A DNA stretch of 64,000 nucleotides, from contig JAKGHH010000003.1 in assembly GCA_022828595.1 (NCBI GenBank), forward strand, positions 17,732,934 through 17,796,933. Direction: 5' to 3'. Numbering within the stretch: the stretch's first letter is position 1; the number at the start of each line of letters is the position of its first letter. A program made the translations under genes and the position numbers. Source of the DNA: Nelumbo lutea. Its lineage: Eukaryota; Streptophyta; Magnoliopsida; Proteales; Nelumbonaceae. Below, one piece after another: positions 1 to 10,300 of the stretch. The notes beneath the pieces are model-generated. The model did no database searches. It worked only from the letters and a program-made list of their open reading frames with translations, and had not been told where the DNA came from.

Positions 1-2
1 AG

Positions 3-149
3 GAGGAACTCTCTGATGTTTTGCTATATCTAGTTCAACTTGCAGATGTTTGTGGACTTGATCTTGGCCAAGCTGCTCTTTCCAAAATGGTTAAGAATGC
101 TCACAAGTACCCGGTTGTCAGTTCATCTCCTCCACCAACTGGCAATTAG
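3..149 (+). CDS. MazG-like dCTP pyrophosphatase-type protein, last exon (partial)
   Basis: The window opens inside an exon. Frame 3 reads 48 codons to TAG at 147-149, beginning EELSDVLLYL and continuing with LADVCGLDL and KNAHKYP. An E-E-x-x-D helix, then a DLG turn and a KNAxKYP segment, is the C-terminal half of the all-alpha MazG-like fold found in dCTP pyrophosphatase 1 (XTP3-transactivated protein A type). Members hydrolyse non-canonical or excess dNTPs such as dCTP to the monophosphate plus pyrophosphate, sanitising the nucleotide pool; the acidic residues bind magnesium. The tail (PVVSSSPPPTGN) is variable, as in the family. The start and the first metal-binding motif lie outside the window. 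Family assignment is good; substrate is inferred. Confidence 0.8.
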   Translation, partial: EELSDVLLYLVQLADVCGLDLGQAALSKMVKNAHKYPVVSSSPPPTGN

Positions 150-775
150 GATGCACCCTTACCTTCAATGCTCTAATCTTCCTCCATCTCTTTTTCTATT
201 CCTTTCCCCCTTTTTGGATAATTGGGTTCAAAGAACATTCGAGGATGTTGACAAAGAACAAGGTCCCAAGTGATCTAGCACTAGCTAGATCTAGAATTAA
301 TAAGACTCTGTAGCTGTTACTATCTTCTAATAAATCTGTCAAGTCATATGCTAATAGTATTTCCTTTTTGGTCATCTATAACTTTCTAAACAAAATGTTC
401 TAATACAATTTGAGCCTCCTCAGTTCGCTCAACTCAGCGCGGACAATGTTAGTTTAAAGAAACAACCTTGCTACAAGAAATGTTTTGCTTAGGTTAATGA
501 TTTCAGATCCTGTATAAATTTCAGAAAAACCCTTTAAAACTATAACATTCTAAAGTGTACACATTTACATTTTGCCAACATCTTAATAAATCATCATCAA
601 GGATTAAAGTGTCCATATAGAGTATCATATCCCGGACAACTTGAATGCAGATACAAATATAGATGCAAATATGCTTTAGAAACACATAGATATATACGAA
701 CGAAAAATATAGAAATGCTTAAATATGCTAGGGAAATACATACAAATACAAAATTTAAGGTCAAACAACCACAAA
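150..775. other. 3' UTR and intergenic spacer
   Basis: Follows the stop codon of the MazG-like gene. An AATAAA at 329-334, about 180 bp after the stop, is a plausible polyadenylation signal. The rest is AT-rich and I see no coding exon or RNA gene. It ends at the target-site copy of the transposon that begins at 776. Confidence 0.5.
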
Positions 776-947
776 TAGGGGTGAGCATGGGCCGGTTTGG
801 TTCGGTTCCATGGTAGAATCTGTAACCCTCTATAGGGGTTAGTTTCAGGTTTTTTGGAACTGAAACCTACCTTGTGAAGGTCAGTTCTAGCCTTGGTGGT
901 TCTAGGGTCTACCCATGGAACTTGTTCTTGCTTTACTCTTCTCCTTC

Positions 948-1008
<61 letters not shown>

Positions 1009-1512
1009 CATGTTCTTTAAAAACTGATTTTCAATAAATATAATATAGTTTAAAACTTGTATATCTTATATTGATTAAATTGAGCAACTTAATATGCAAA
1101 TTATCATTACATGGTTCAAAACTTATAGTTTAAATAAAAAATTTGTAATATTACCTTTTACGTTGCTTACTGTACACACTCAAATATTAAAATGAAAGCA
1201 AATGATCAAATCATTTAAATAACTCAATTACCAAGTGAGACCGTGTCCTTTGTAACCATGAGCTCTTGGATTCAAACCTTCCCCAAAAGTGCTTTGGGGT
1301 TTACTTCAAAGCAAGTTCGGTTCCAAGGAAAGTTTCACCAAGGCCAACCAAGGCTGGTTCATTGGGTTGGTTTGGATAGGGTAAAACCCCTAGACCTTGA
1401 ACCAGCCTAGGTGGGGTTTAGTTCCAAGAATTTAGAACCAGACCCTACCTTGTAATAGATTGGGTGGGGCCAATTCGGTTCTGGGTAAAATCTACCCATT
1501 TGCTCACCCTTA
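776..1512. mobile_element. hAT-like non-autonomous transposon (MITE)
   Basis: The left end TAGGGGTGAGCA (776-787) is matched in inverted orientation by the right end TGCTCACCCTTA (501-512 of the second kilobase). The 8-bp flanks are ACCACAAA (768-775) and GCCACAAA (1513-1520), 7 of 8 identical. An 8-bp duplication with ends of this kind fits the hAT superfamily. No transposase frame lies inside; the body holds degenerate 'ggttcggttcc'-type repeats and a GA microsatellite. Length 737 bp. Confidence 0.7.
952..1006. repeat. (GA)n microsatellite
   Basis: About 27 perfect GA dinucleotide units inside the hAT-like element. Likely length-polymorphic. Confidence 0.95.
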
Positions 1513-2754
1513 GCCACAAATAATGTATATTTTAATGATGTATATGAAAAATATATATTATAATTAATATAGAAGGTTGCATAAATATCATATAATTTTA
1601 TTGATAATACATCAATCAAGTGCCCAAAACGCAAGACATGTGCATCCTAATATATTTTTATTATTATATAAATTATTTTTTATTTTACTATTTTTACTTT
1701 TTTACATTAACAAAAAAGTCAACCAAATATTAAATTCTCAAATGTAAATTAAAATATCAATTAATAATTTATAAAAACATATCATCTCAACTTAAAATAT
1801 ATCAAATGTATTAAAAGTTTTAAGATACATATCGTATGCAAATTCATTATTATTAATTACTAAAATGATTATTCAGTTATTTATATTTTTATTTCTATAA
1901 TTTTTCTAAAATTAAATATAATTTTTTATATAAAAATTGTAGAATAGTAGATTTGATAGATTAAATTTAATATTATATTCTTGAATATTTGTAAGTATTT
2001 TTTTTATTGTAAATAATGAATATGTTGTTATTGAATGTAAATAAAATATTAATTAATCATTTATATATATATATGTGTGTGTGTGTGAATTTTAAGATAC
2101 AATAGCATGTGTAAATTTATAAATTTTAAGTACTAAAAGAATTATTATTTTATTATTAATATTTTATTTGTATAAATATTGTGAGATTCAAATAATCTTT
2201 TGATATAAATATGGATTTGATATATTATTTATTCCATTGTTTTATAAAATACTAGTTTTGAATATTATTCTTTTTAATTTTTAGTTAAACTTGTTAAACA
2301 TAAATATGTATTGCTTTATTTGCATGCATTTAGACAATAAAGATAATAAAAGTTTTTTCTTTATTTCACTTTATTATCATAACAAGTTAATTGGTTTAGT
2401 GGTTTAAAAGCTTAAGCTACACACCCCATGCATTAGCAAAAGAAATATAAAGAAAGGAATGGGGGAAGAAATTTGATTATTGTGACCAAAATTTGCTAAC
2501 CAATCCGTTCGAAGTTGCCTCCCGGAGTACATGACCCTTAATTGGAACCTCATGCAGACGTCATAACTAATTAATCTTCTAGAGTGTTGGTAATAATTCC
2601 AAGGTTGAGTTGAGACTTGAGACGCCCTAGAGCCTGTCCTTCGATTGCATGCCTGGAATCCCCTTCTTTTAGAATCCTTCTCCTGTGAAACTTGGCTACA
2701 ACTAGGTGGCTTCATGGGCTGCCCATGCTTCTGCCTTGTTAATAGAGCAAACGC
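1513..2754. other. AT-rich intergenic DNA
   Basis: Strongly AT-rich spacer, with a (TA)n(TG)n run around 2063-2087. No gene is seen. Short frames on the - strand at 2404-2715 have no recognisable domain. Confidence 0.5.
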
Positions 2755-2838
2755 CTATACTCTTCCAAGCTTATCTCTTGCTATGACTCCAATTGCGCAT
2801 TGACCATCAATCTTCCTTGAGGCATCGAAATTGATTTT
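2755..2838 (-). pseudogene. RNase H (RVT_3-like) fragment, probably from a LINE
   Basis: On the - strand the frame reads KINFDASRKIDGQCAIG and then VIARDKLGRV before a stop. This is the first strand pair of the plant RNase H domain attached to many LINE-type reverse transcriptases (consensus K-N-D-G, then G-G-V-R-D-x-G). The conserved glycine after Asp is replaced and a stop follows, so it is a decayed remnant. Only about 28 residues are recognisable; a host RNase H-like gene fragment is the alternative. Confidence 0.45.
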
Positions 2839-2971
2839 GATTCATTCTTGATTGTTGGCATGATTATCTGAGGTGGTACTTGGTGGCACAGATGACTTCT
2901 CACTTTCAAAGATTTCGGTGTTTCTATTTCTCCGAATGTGCACTGTTGTCGTTAATGATAATGATGACTTA

Positions 2972-3229
2972 GGGTCCTTTTGATTCATAGTGGGAATCGA
3001 AATCGGAATTATCTATTTCTATAATTCCGTTGCTTCAGACAGGAATGAGAATGAGAATGGGAATTGGAATTGGTAGGAATAAGATTTCATTCCCAAAGCA
3101 GGGAATGACCATTTCTTTAAACGGGAAAATATCATTCCAATAAGAATAGAAATAGGATTTCAATTCCGTCCAATCAAACAGTTGGAACCGGAATAGAAGC
3201 TAGCCCATTCCGATTCCAATTTCAGACCC
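2972..3229. mobile_element. MITE-like foldback element, GGAAT-rich family, copy 1
   Basis: The left end begins GGGTCCTTTTGATTC and reaches an AATCGGAAT stretch. The right end, read in reverse, begins GGGTCTGAAATTGGAATCGG, so the termini are inverted and similar. The interior has GGAATGAGAATG repeats and a segment ending TCAAACAGTTGGAA that recurs in the copy at 14878-15100. Duplicated target bases are unclear (TTA or TAA). Confidence 0.5.
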
Positions 3230-3541
3230 CTAAGGGGGCCTATTTATTTGATTGTAAGTAATGACTAGTGATATTGGAAATCTGGTTACCTAATTAAGTG
3301 GTTGGTAAGATAGGAAGATGAATGTCAAACTTGAGAGTATGGGACTGTTTTGATTACACTGAAGTTGCTGAATAACTCGTTGGTTTGTCTTTTTGTAGAC
3401 AATAATTAAATAATACAAGAGGAGGAGGAATTTACTATTTACCCAACCTTAGCTTCAGCCATTGGAAAAATCTGGCTTGGTTTTCTCCAATTAATCTTAA
3501 TTATATTGTAATTTGAAATATTCATAGTGGGTTTTGGTATC

Positions 3542-4521
3542 TGATGGAGCGTGATCCGGCCGGTCTTAGCTGTCCGCTGCCTTGCTTCCGAACGGGGTAG
3601 CAGGGAACTTGAAACGGAGGAGATGGGGAAGCTCCGGGGGGAACCCGGTATAGAGGCTCCGAAGCTCAAGTTAGAATCCTTCAAAAGCAAGGTAATACCA
3701 GATAGCGCAAAGTTTGCATACCTCCGTTGTCGGGGGGCAGGGGGCTCTTATAGTCACTTCGTGCACTCGTCCCGGGGCCCTTGTCAGGTCAAGTATGATT
3801 ACCCTTGTGCTTGTCAATTCGGCCGTCGTTCTTTCTGCTGAGACAGAACCGTCACTACCTAACCGTCATCTAACCGGAGATGGCGGTGTCAGTGGCGGTG
3901 GCAGGTGGCCGTTTAGGGTGCTACCGCCAAACGTCAGATCTCAGTCAGGCGCAGCGCCCTTGGGCTCGAACTTCCTTAGTGTCAGGCGTGGTACGACTTG
4001 TTTGGTTTTGGTGCCAAGTGATGCAAAGTGCTGAGCGAGGCGGTCTTGAGCTCGGAGGTATCTGTAGGGCAGGTCAGTTCGGTGAAGTGTATCCCGAGTT
4101 GTTACAAGGTGGGTCAGTTCGGCGAAGTGTATCCCGAGCTGTTACAAGGTGGGTCAGTTCGGAGAAGTGTATCCCGAGCTGTTACAAGGTGGGTCAGTTC
4201 GGCGAAGTGTATCCCGAGCTGTTACAAGGGTCAGTTCGTCGAAGTGTATCCCGAGCTGTTACAATGTGGGTCAGTTCGGCGAAGTGTATCCCGAGCTGTT
4301 ACAAGGTGGGTCAGTTCGGCGAAGTGTATCCCGAGCTGTTACAAGGTTAGTTTGGCAAATATAACCTTAGCTGTTACAAGGTGGGTCAGTTCGGGCCCCC
4401 GGAAGGGAGTTCAGTCCGCTCGTGTCCCCTTGTTCCTGCCTAGGCTTGGCCCCTTTTGCCGAGCTGTTGTTTCTGCCACATGTCACGTAATAGAGAGGTC
4501 GGGCCAAATCTTCCTTCATCA
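3542..4521 (-). repeat. Element 1 LTR (3' LTR, left), 980 bp
   Basis: Read on the - strand it begins TGATGAAGGAAG and ends CCATCA, like the other five LTRs. It carries 7 regular 40-bp units plus one degenerate unit at 4073-4385, and a TATA-like TATAAG (plus-strand 3747-3752). The polypurine tract borders it at 4522-4536. Confidence 0.93.
4073..4385. repeat. 40-bp tandem array in U3, about 8 units
   Basis: Unit core: GTCAGTTCGGCGAAGTGTAT followed by CCCGAGCTGTTACAAGGTGG. Seven good copies (one of 37 bp) and one diverged copy. It lies upstream of the LTR TATA box in the element's orientation, so within U3. All three + frames are open because the 40-nt period cycles the frame; this is not taken as coding. 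Confidence 0.97.
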
Positions 4522-4536
4522 ATTGCCCCCCACTCC
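4522..4536 (-). promoter_or_regulatory. Polypurine tract of element 1
   Basis: On the - strand GGAGTGGGGGGCAAT lies directly before the 3' LTR. This is the expected position and composition of the plus-strand DNA primer of an LTR retrotransposon. The same tract is kept in elements 2 and 3. Confidence 0.75.
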
Positions 4537-4902
4537 TTGTGCCGGGGGTCTTGCCATGGTGCGGGGAGTTTTCGCGAGGTAGCAGGTGGATTTGTCTCGT
4601 CCTTCGAACCTTCACTGCACGAGATGCTTTTGCTAGGGTTCTTTCGGTTTTCGAGAAGGCTGGAAACGTGCTTACTCAAGAACGCTGGTGGTTGTGACAG
4701 CGCGCGTTTTAAATTTCAAACCAATTCGCGCCGCTGGGACGTGACAGCGGGTCGTTTCAAAAAGGCGCGCCACTGCTGTACGTGCGCGGGCGACTGTCAA
4801 GGAGATGTGTGGCGCGTCAGTTTCAAAAAAGACGCGTGTCGAAGCGACGCCGGTTTCAAAAAGACGTGCGCTGACGTTTCACTTTTTTCGGAAAGACATG
4901 CG

Positions 4903-5006
4903 CCAATCACGTCTTGACCTTAAGGGTTGTGCGGTCGGTAAGAACGTGGGCCGTCGGATCGTCTTTGGCCTGCGCGACCAATTCTTGGTTACTGTAGCTA
5001 TAAATA
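4903..5006 (+). promoter_or_regulatory. Internal promoter of the antisense gene, element 1
   Basis: A CCAAT box at 4903-4907 and a TATA box (TATAAATA, 4999-5006) face the + strand, 180 bp before the likely ATG. TGACG and ACGTG/CACGT motifs cluster upstream between 4730 and 4915. The same arrangement is conserved in elements 2 and 3. This is distinct from the LTR promoter, which faces the other way. Confidence 0.65.
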
Positions 5007-5187
5007 GTGGGGGACCCCGGTTGGTTTGTCACTTCTGCGATTTTTCTACTGAGTTCGCGTCCAACCTTTCAGCTCGCGTCCAAATCTTTTCCAGCTCGCG
5101 TCAAGGCTGGTTATACATTCTTCACGGTTCTTTGGCTTGTTCTTCAAACTTTCCGGTGAGTATTTTCCTGAATCTATCTTTTCCCCA

Positions 5188-7161
5188 ATGTCTAGCTTTG
5201 ATAGCTCAGACGATTCTTCGAGTAGGGCCGACGTAGGTTCCACCAACCGAGTCATGTCCCCAGACTGCCTTAGTGATCCTGAGGTGGAGCTTGAGGACTA
5301 TGAACCAGTAGGCCGAGTTGCTTCAAGCAGTTTGGCGTCTACCTCCCGCCGAGGTCGGATGCTAGATAGGTTTGGTCCTTCGACCATGACGCCTGAGGGG
5401 CTTCAATCCATACTTCTGTCTTACAATCTTCCTGGGGGGTACACATATTTTATTCCTTCGGGTAGCTTTCCTTGGGAACACGGTCCAGACGAGATCGTGA
5501 TTTTTCGAGAGCAGCTCGCTGTAGGGTTGCGACTTCCTTTCCATCCCCTTCTCATCGAAGTCATAAACCACTTCGGTGTCACCATTGGCCAGCTTCATCC
5601 GAACTCTATTCGGAACCTGGTGGGTACAATTTCCCTTTTTTGCGAGCAGAACTTCCCCTTAGACTTAGAGATATTCTCCTTTATCTTGATGCTCAAGAGA
5701 CAGGCGGGTTCTCTTCCTAGGGGGAGATGGGCGTATTACCTTTCTCCTCGCCAAGGTTTTAAGCTTCTGCACGATCTTCCTAATAAGATCCCGGCTTGGA
5801 AGCGGGACTACTTCGGCGTGCGAAGTGCGCAAGGATGGTCCTTTCAGACCTGGTGGGGTGAGGCCGCTCCTGACTTGGGCGTAACTCTCGATAAAGAGAC
5901 GGTGAAGGGTCTCCAACAATGGGCACGGCAAGGCTTAAAGTGCCACAACTACTTAACGGAGGCCAAGCTTATTGCAGCCGGCCTGAGTTCGGGTAGGTTT
6001 CTAGCTATGCGGTTTCTTGCTTGCTTTGTTATTCCATTTTTTCTAATGAACTCGTTTCTGTAGGTGTGATGGACACGGAGAGAACTCGTGGGGGGCGTTT
6101 GTTTCAGGGTATGAAGAGGAGGAAGCGGGTCGCCAAGCGAACTCATACCGAGCTGCCTCTGGATGAGGAGCCCCAAGTTCCAGACCATACGCCGGAGGAT
6201 CTGCCTAGGGAGCCCAAAGTGACTCCACCGGTGCACGAAACTGCCGGGGCGCCTTACGTTAAGACCACTCATACAGGCGCTCCTGCATACTCAAGTGCTC
6301 CTGCTCACTCTGGGTCTGCTCATACGCGGGCTGGTCCCTCAGGCTCAGGAGCTCAAGGGGAGTTTAGGAGCGTGTTGACGCCGAACTACACTCTTCAGAA
6401 GAGTAGGGACGCTACTTTCCCTGAGTAGGTCGTGGCGTGGACCGATCTTCCCTTGAATCAGGTCGCTTGCCGCGCCGTAACACATGCCATGGTGGTAAGT
6501 TAGATTCTGTCTTCCTTTTTTATTTTGTTGCTTCTGCTGTCATTTGCTCACTTGTTTCTTTTGGTAGGTGAATTCTTCAATTCATGCCTTGGCGGCCCAA
6601 GTAGAGAGGAGCTTGCGACAGGCGCGAGCTGCTGAGGGTGCCGCTCATGCTGCTGAAGAAGCTTTCCGTGCTGTAGAGGCAAATACCTGGGCTGCTGAGG
6701 CGGCTGCTTACGCTGCTGAAGAGGCTGCTCGCGTCGCGATGGCCAGGCAGGCGAGGTCTCAGCGTGACACCGAGGCCATGGGGGTAGTTGTCAAGCATAT
6801 GGCAGACTTGAAGTTGGATTTGCAGCATCAAGTTGAATATCTTCAGGAGGACATCAGGGAGAGAACACAGATTTTTTCCCAAGGCATTGAAGACGCCAAG
6901 AAGAAGGCAGTTGAAGATTACATTGCCTCTCCGCGTTTTGACGATTTGATGGTGGACTCTTACAGGAGGGGGTTCAAGTTGAGCCGGTGGATGATCCGAA
7001 ATACGTACCCCAACCTCGATGTAAGTGCCATAACCACTTCGCGTATAACTCAGGAGATGGCCAATGCTGCCGATGGCGAGCCGGACTTTGAAGAAGAGGC
7101 AGGGCCTTCGGGTGTTGTTGAAGTGCCTTCCGATGGCAAAGAAGTGGCTCCGGGAATGTAA
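5188..7161 (+). pseudogene. Antisense spliced gene of the retroelement (PF04195-like), copy 1
   Basis: Proposed exons 5188-5992, 6064-6494 and 6568-7161; introns of 71 and 73 bp with GT/AG ends and matching phases (1 and 0). Joined length is 610 codons. Residues 1-50 are Ser/Asp-rich. Residues about 55-270 include GLRLPFHPLL, HPNSIRNLVG and YYLSPRQGFKLL, the pattern of the 'putative gypsy type transposon' domain (PF04195). Exon 2 gives a basic, Pro/Ser-rich linker (MKRRKRVAKRT). Exon 3 is an Ala/Glu-rich coiled coil. The start is the ATG conserved in all three copies. One in-frame TAG at 6426-6428, where the other copies have GAG, is the only break seen. Function is unknown; antisense genes of this kind are known in Tat-lineage elements such as Grande and Retand. 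Confidence 0.8.
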
Positions 7162-7391
7162 ATTTTTTTTTTTTGCCAATGTACTGTTTCTTGCAATGGA
7201 GTGTCTTTTTCCCCTTGCTCATCTTCCCCGAACTGTTTCTTTGCCGGGTTATTAAATTTTCGCGGTCTTTTATGCCGCGAACTGATTTTTTGCCGAGCTG
7301 ATAATGTGCTCTTCTTTGTGTCTATGCCGAAATTCCTCTTGGCTTGCCCTGTGGCACATAGGGCCTGATTTCGTCCACTTCGCTTAGTGGT

Positions 7392-10300
7392 TTATAGGTA
7401 GTATCGCCTTAAGTTCACGATGTTACACGTTCGAGGTACTCGTTTGCCTTCCAAAGTTTCAAGATCGTATGTGCCCCCGAGCACACTTTTTACTTTATAG
7501 GACCCTTCCCAATTAGGTCCAATCTTGCCCATGCCGGGTTCGGGCACCATAACCTTACGAAGGACCAGGTCGCCGACTCGGAAGCTTTGTTGCTTAACTC
7601 TGGTATTGTAGTAGCGAGCTACCTGCTGCTGGTATGCTGCTGTTCAGATGTGCGCGAGGTCCCTTACCTCGTCCAGTAGGTCGAGGTTGGTACGTAGTTC
7701 ATCTCCGTTCGTCCGATCGTCGTATGTTTCAAATCGCAACGTTGGTATTTCGATTTCGGCCGGGATCACTGCTTCAGTGCCGTAGGTGAGGTTGAAGGGG
7801 GTTTCTCCCGTGGCTGCTTTTTCGATAGTTCGGTGAGCCCATAAGACACTTGATAGCTCTTCGGCCCACAATCCCTTAGCTCGATCCAGACGTGCTTTCA
7901 GTCCGCGCAAAATGGCTCTATTCATTACTTCCGTCTGACTATTTGCCTGCGGGTGCGCGACTGACGTGAAATTTTGCCGAATCCCCATGTTCTGGCACCA
8001 CTCTTGGAACTTGATATCCTCGAACTGTTTTCCGTTGTCGGAGATTAGTACCTGAGGTAACCCGAACCGACATACTATGTTCTTCCAAAAGAAGTTCTGT
8101 ATGTTTCGAGCTGTAACAGTTGCCAGAGGTTCGGCTTCTATCCACTTCGTAAAGTAATCTACTGCAACAACTAAGAATTTTCTTCCGCCTGTTGCTGGTG
8201 GGAATGGCCCTAGGAGGTCGATGCCCCATTGTGCAAAGGGCCACGGGCTGGCGAGGTATTTGAGGTCGGAGGCAGGTTGATGGTGGATGTTAACGTGCTT
8301 CTGACACTTGTCGCATTTTCTAACGAGCTCGATAGCTTCTGCCTTCATCGTTGGCCAATAGTATCCTTGTCGAAGTGCCTTTTGGGCGAGTGCTCTGCCC
8401 CCCAAGTGTCCGCCGCACAGGCCTTCATGAGTGTCGCGGAGTACGAACTCGGCTTCGGTAGGTCGCAGGCACCGCAAATAGGGGAGCGTGTACGACCGTC
8501 GGTATAACCGTTCGTCTATTATGACGTATTTGGTCGCCTGGCGCTGCACCCTCTTGGCCGCATTGCGTTCTGCAGGGAGGGTTCCGTCTATCAAGAAGCT
8601 CGCGAGTGGATCGACCCAGCTCGGCTCTGCTTCTAAGACGGAAGCGACCTCCTCTGTTCCCCCGAGAATACTAGGCCGAGGTAAGTCCTCTATGTACATA
8701 GTTCTCATGTTGTTGTGACTCGTACTGGCTAACCGGGATAGGGCGTCGGCCTCAGTGTTTTCTAACCTCGGGATTTTCCTGATGATGTGTGACCGGAAGT
8801 TGAGCAGGGCTTCTTTTACTTTGGCCAAATATGCGATCATGGAGAGATCGCGTGCTTCGTACTCGCCGGTAACTTGGTTCACCACGAGCTGAGAATCGCT
8901 GCAGATGACCAAGTGTTTTGCCTTTACCTTTCGCGCTAGGTCCAGCCCGGCGATCAGTGCTTCGTACTCTGCCTCGTTGTTGGATGCCGCAAACTCAAAG
9001 TGTAGTGCGTATTCTAATTTTGTGCCGCCCGGGCCGCACAAGACTATTCCAGCTCCGCTGCCTTGCCGGTTCGAGGAACCGTCCACGTGAAGGATCCAGG
9101 GCTCCTCATCCCAGTTCGCGCTTCGCCTGACCAGGAGAGATGCCACACTGGCTGCTACTTCACGGGGTTCGGACTCTATGGGCTCAGGAGCTCCGGGTTC
9201 GCCCGAATTGGGGACCTCAGGCTCGACCTGTAGGGCTTCGTGGCTAAAAGTGCACTCGGCGATAAAATCTGCCAAAGCTTGGGCCTTGATAGCGGTTCTC
9301 GGTTTGTACTGGAGGTCGTACTCGCTGAGTTCGATGGCCCATTTCGTCAGTCGATCGGAGACCTCGGGTTTGAGTAAAACTTGTCTAAGAGGCTTGTCAG
9401 TTAGGACGATGACGGTGTGAGCCTGGAAGTATGGGCGGAGTTTCCGAGCTGCTATTACTAGGGCGTATGCTAGTTTTTCTATCTCCGGGTACCTTGCCTC
9501 TGCTCCCTGCAAAATTTAATAACATAATAGATGGGTCGCTGGACCCAGTCTATTTCTTTTATCAGTACCGAACTGACCGCCTCGTCGCTCGCCGAGAGGT
9601 ACAGTTCTAAGACCTCGCCCACCCTGGGCCGGGCTAAGGTTGGCACACTAGCGAGGTAACCTTTTAGTTCGTCGAACGCGAACTGGCAGTCCTGGGTCCA
9701 CTCGAACCCTTTGCCTTTGACTGCCTTGAAGAAGGGTAGGCAGCAGTTTGTTGACTTAGACAAGAAGCGGCTTAGAGCGGCTATGCGGCCGTTTAGCCTC
9801 TGAACCTCTTTTACTTTCCGAGGTGGTTTCATATCTAGAATGGCTTTTATTTTGTCCGTGTTGGCCTCAATACCGCACCGATTGACAATGCAGCCTAGGA
9901 ACTTGCCCGAGGTGACACCGAAGACACATTTGTTGGGGTTCAACTTCATGCTAAACTGACGCAGGATTTAGAAAACAGAATCTAAGTCTTGTATTAATTC
10001 TTGTGAAAACTGAGTCTTGACGACCATGTCGTCTACATAGCACTCTATCTTCGTACCAATCAGGGGCCGAAATAGTTTATTTACAAGTCTTTGGAAAGTC
10101 GCCCCGGCATTTTTTAGTCCGAAGGGCATGACTTTGTAGCAATACAGGCCGAACTCGGTTATGAAGCTGGTTTTTTCCTCATCGGATGGGTCCATCCTAA
10201 CTTGGTTGTAGCCCGAGTAGGCATCCAGGAAGCTTAGCAACTCGTTTCCCGAGGTCGCGTCCACTAGGCGGTCAATTCTGGGGAGGGGGAAGCAATCTTT

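Noticed and set aside
3880..4582. Long overlapping + frames through the 40-bp array (GQFGEVYPELLQ-type repeat proteins)
   Set aside because: A 40-nt period without stops keeps all frames open and yields a repeated peptide automatically; the array lies in LTR U3 and unit number varies freely.
5137..5187. Upstream in-frame ATG extension of the antisense gene
   Set aside because: It is not conserved in the other copies, and a GTGAGT donor-like site falls within it; the ATG at 5188 is common to all three.
6577..7179. - strand frame of 200 codons opposite antisense-gene exon 3
   Set aside because: Shadow of the Ala/Glu-rich coding strand (GCN/GAN codons read in reverse); no domain, and the + strand frame is conserved with splice sites.
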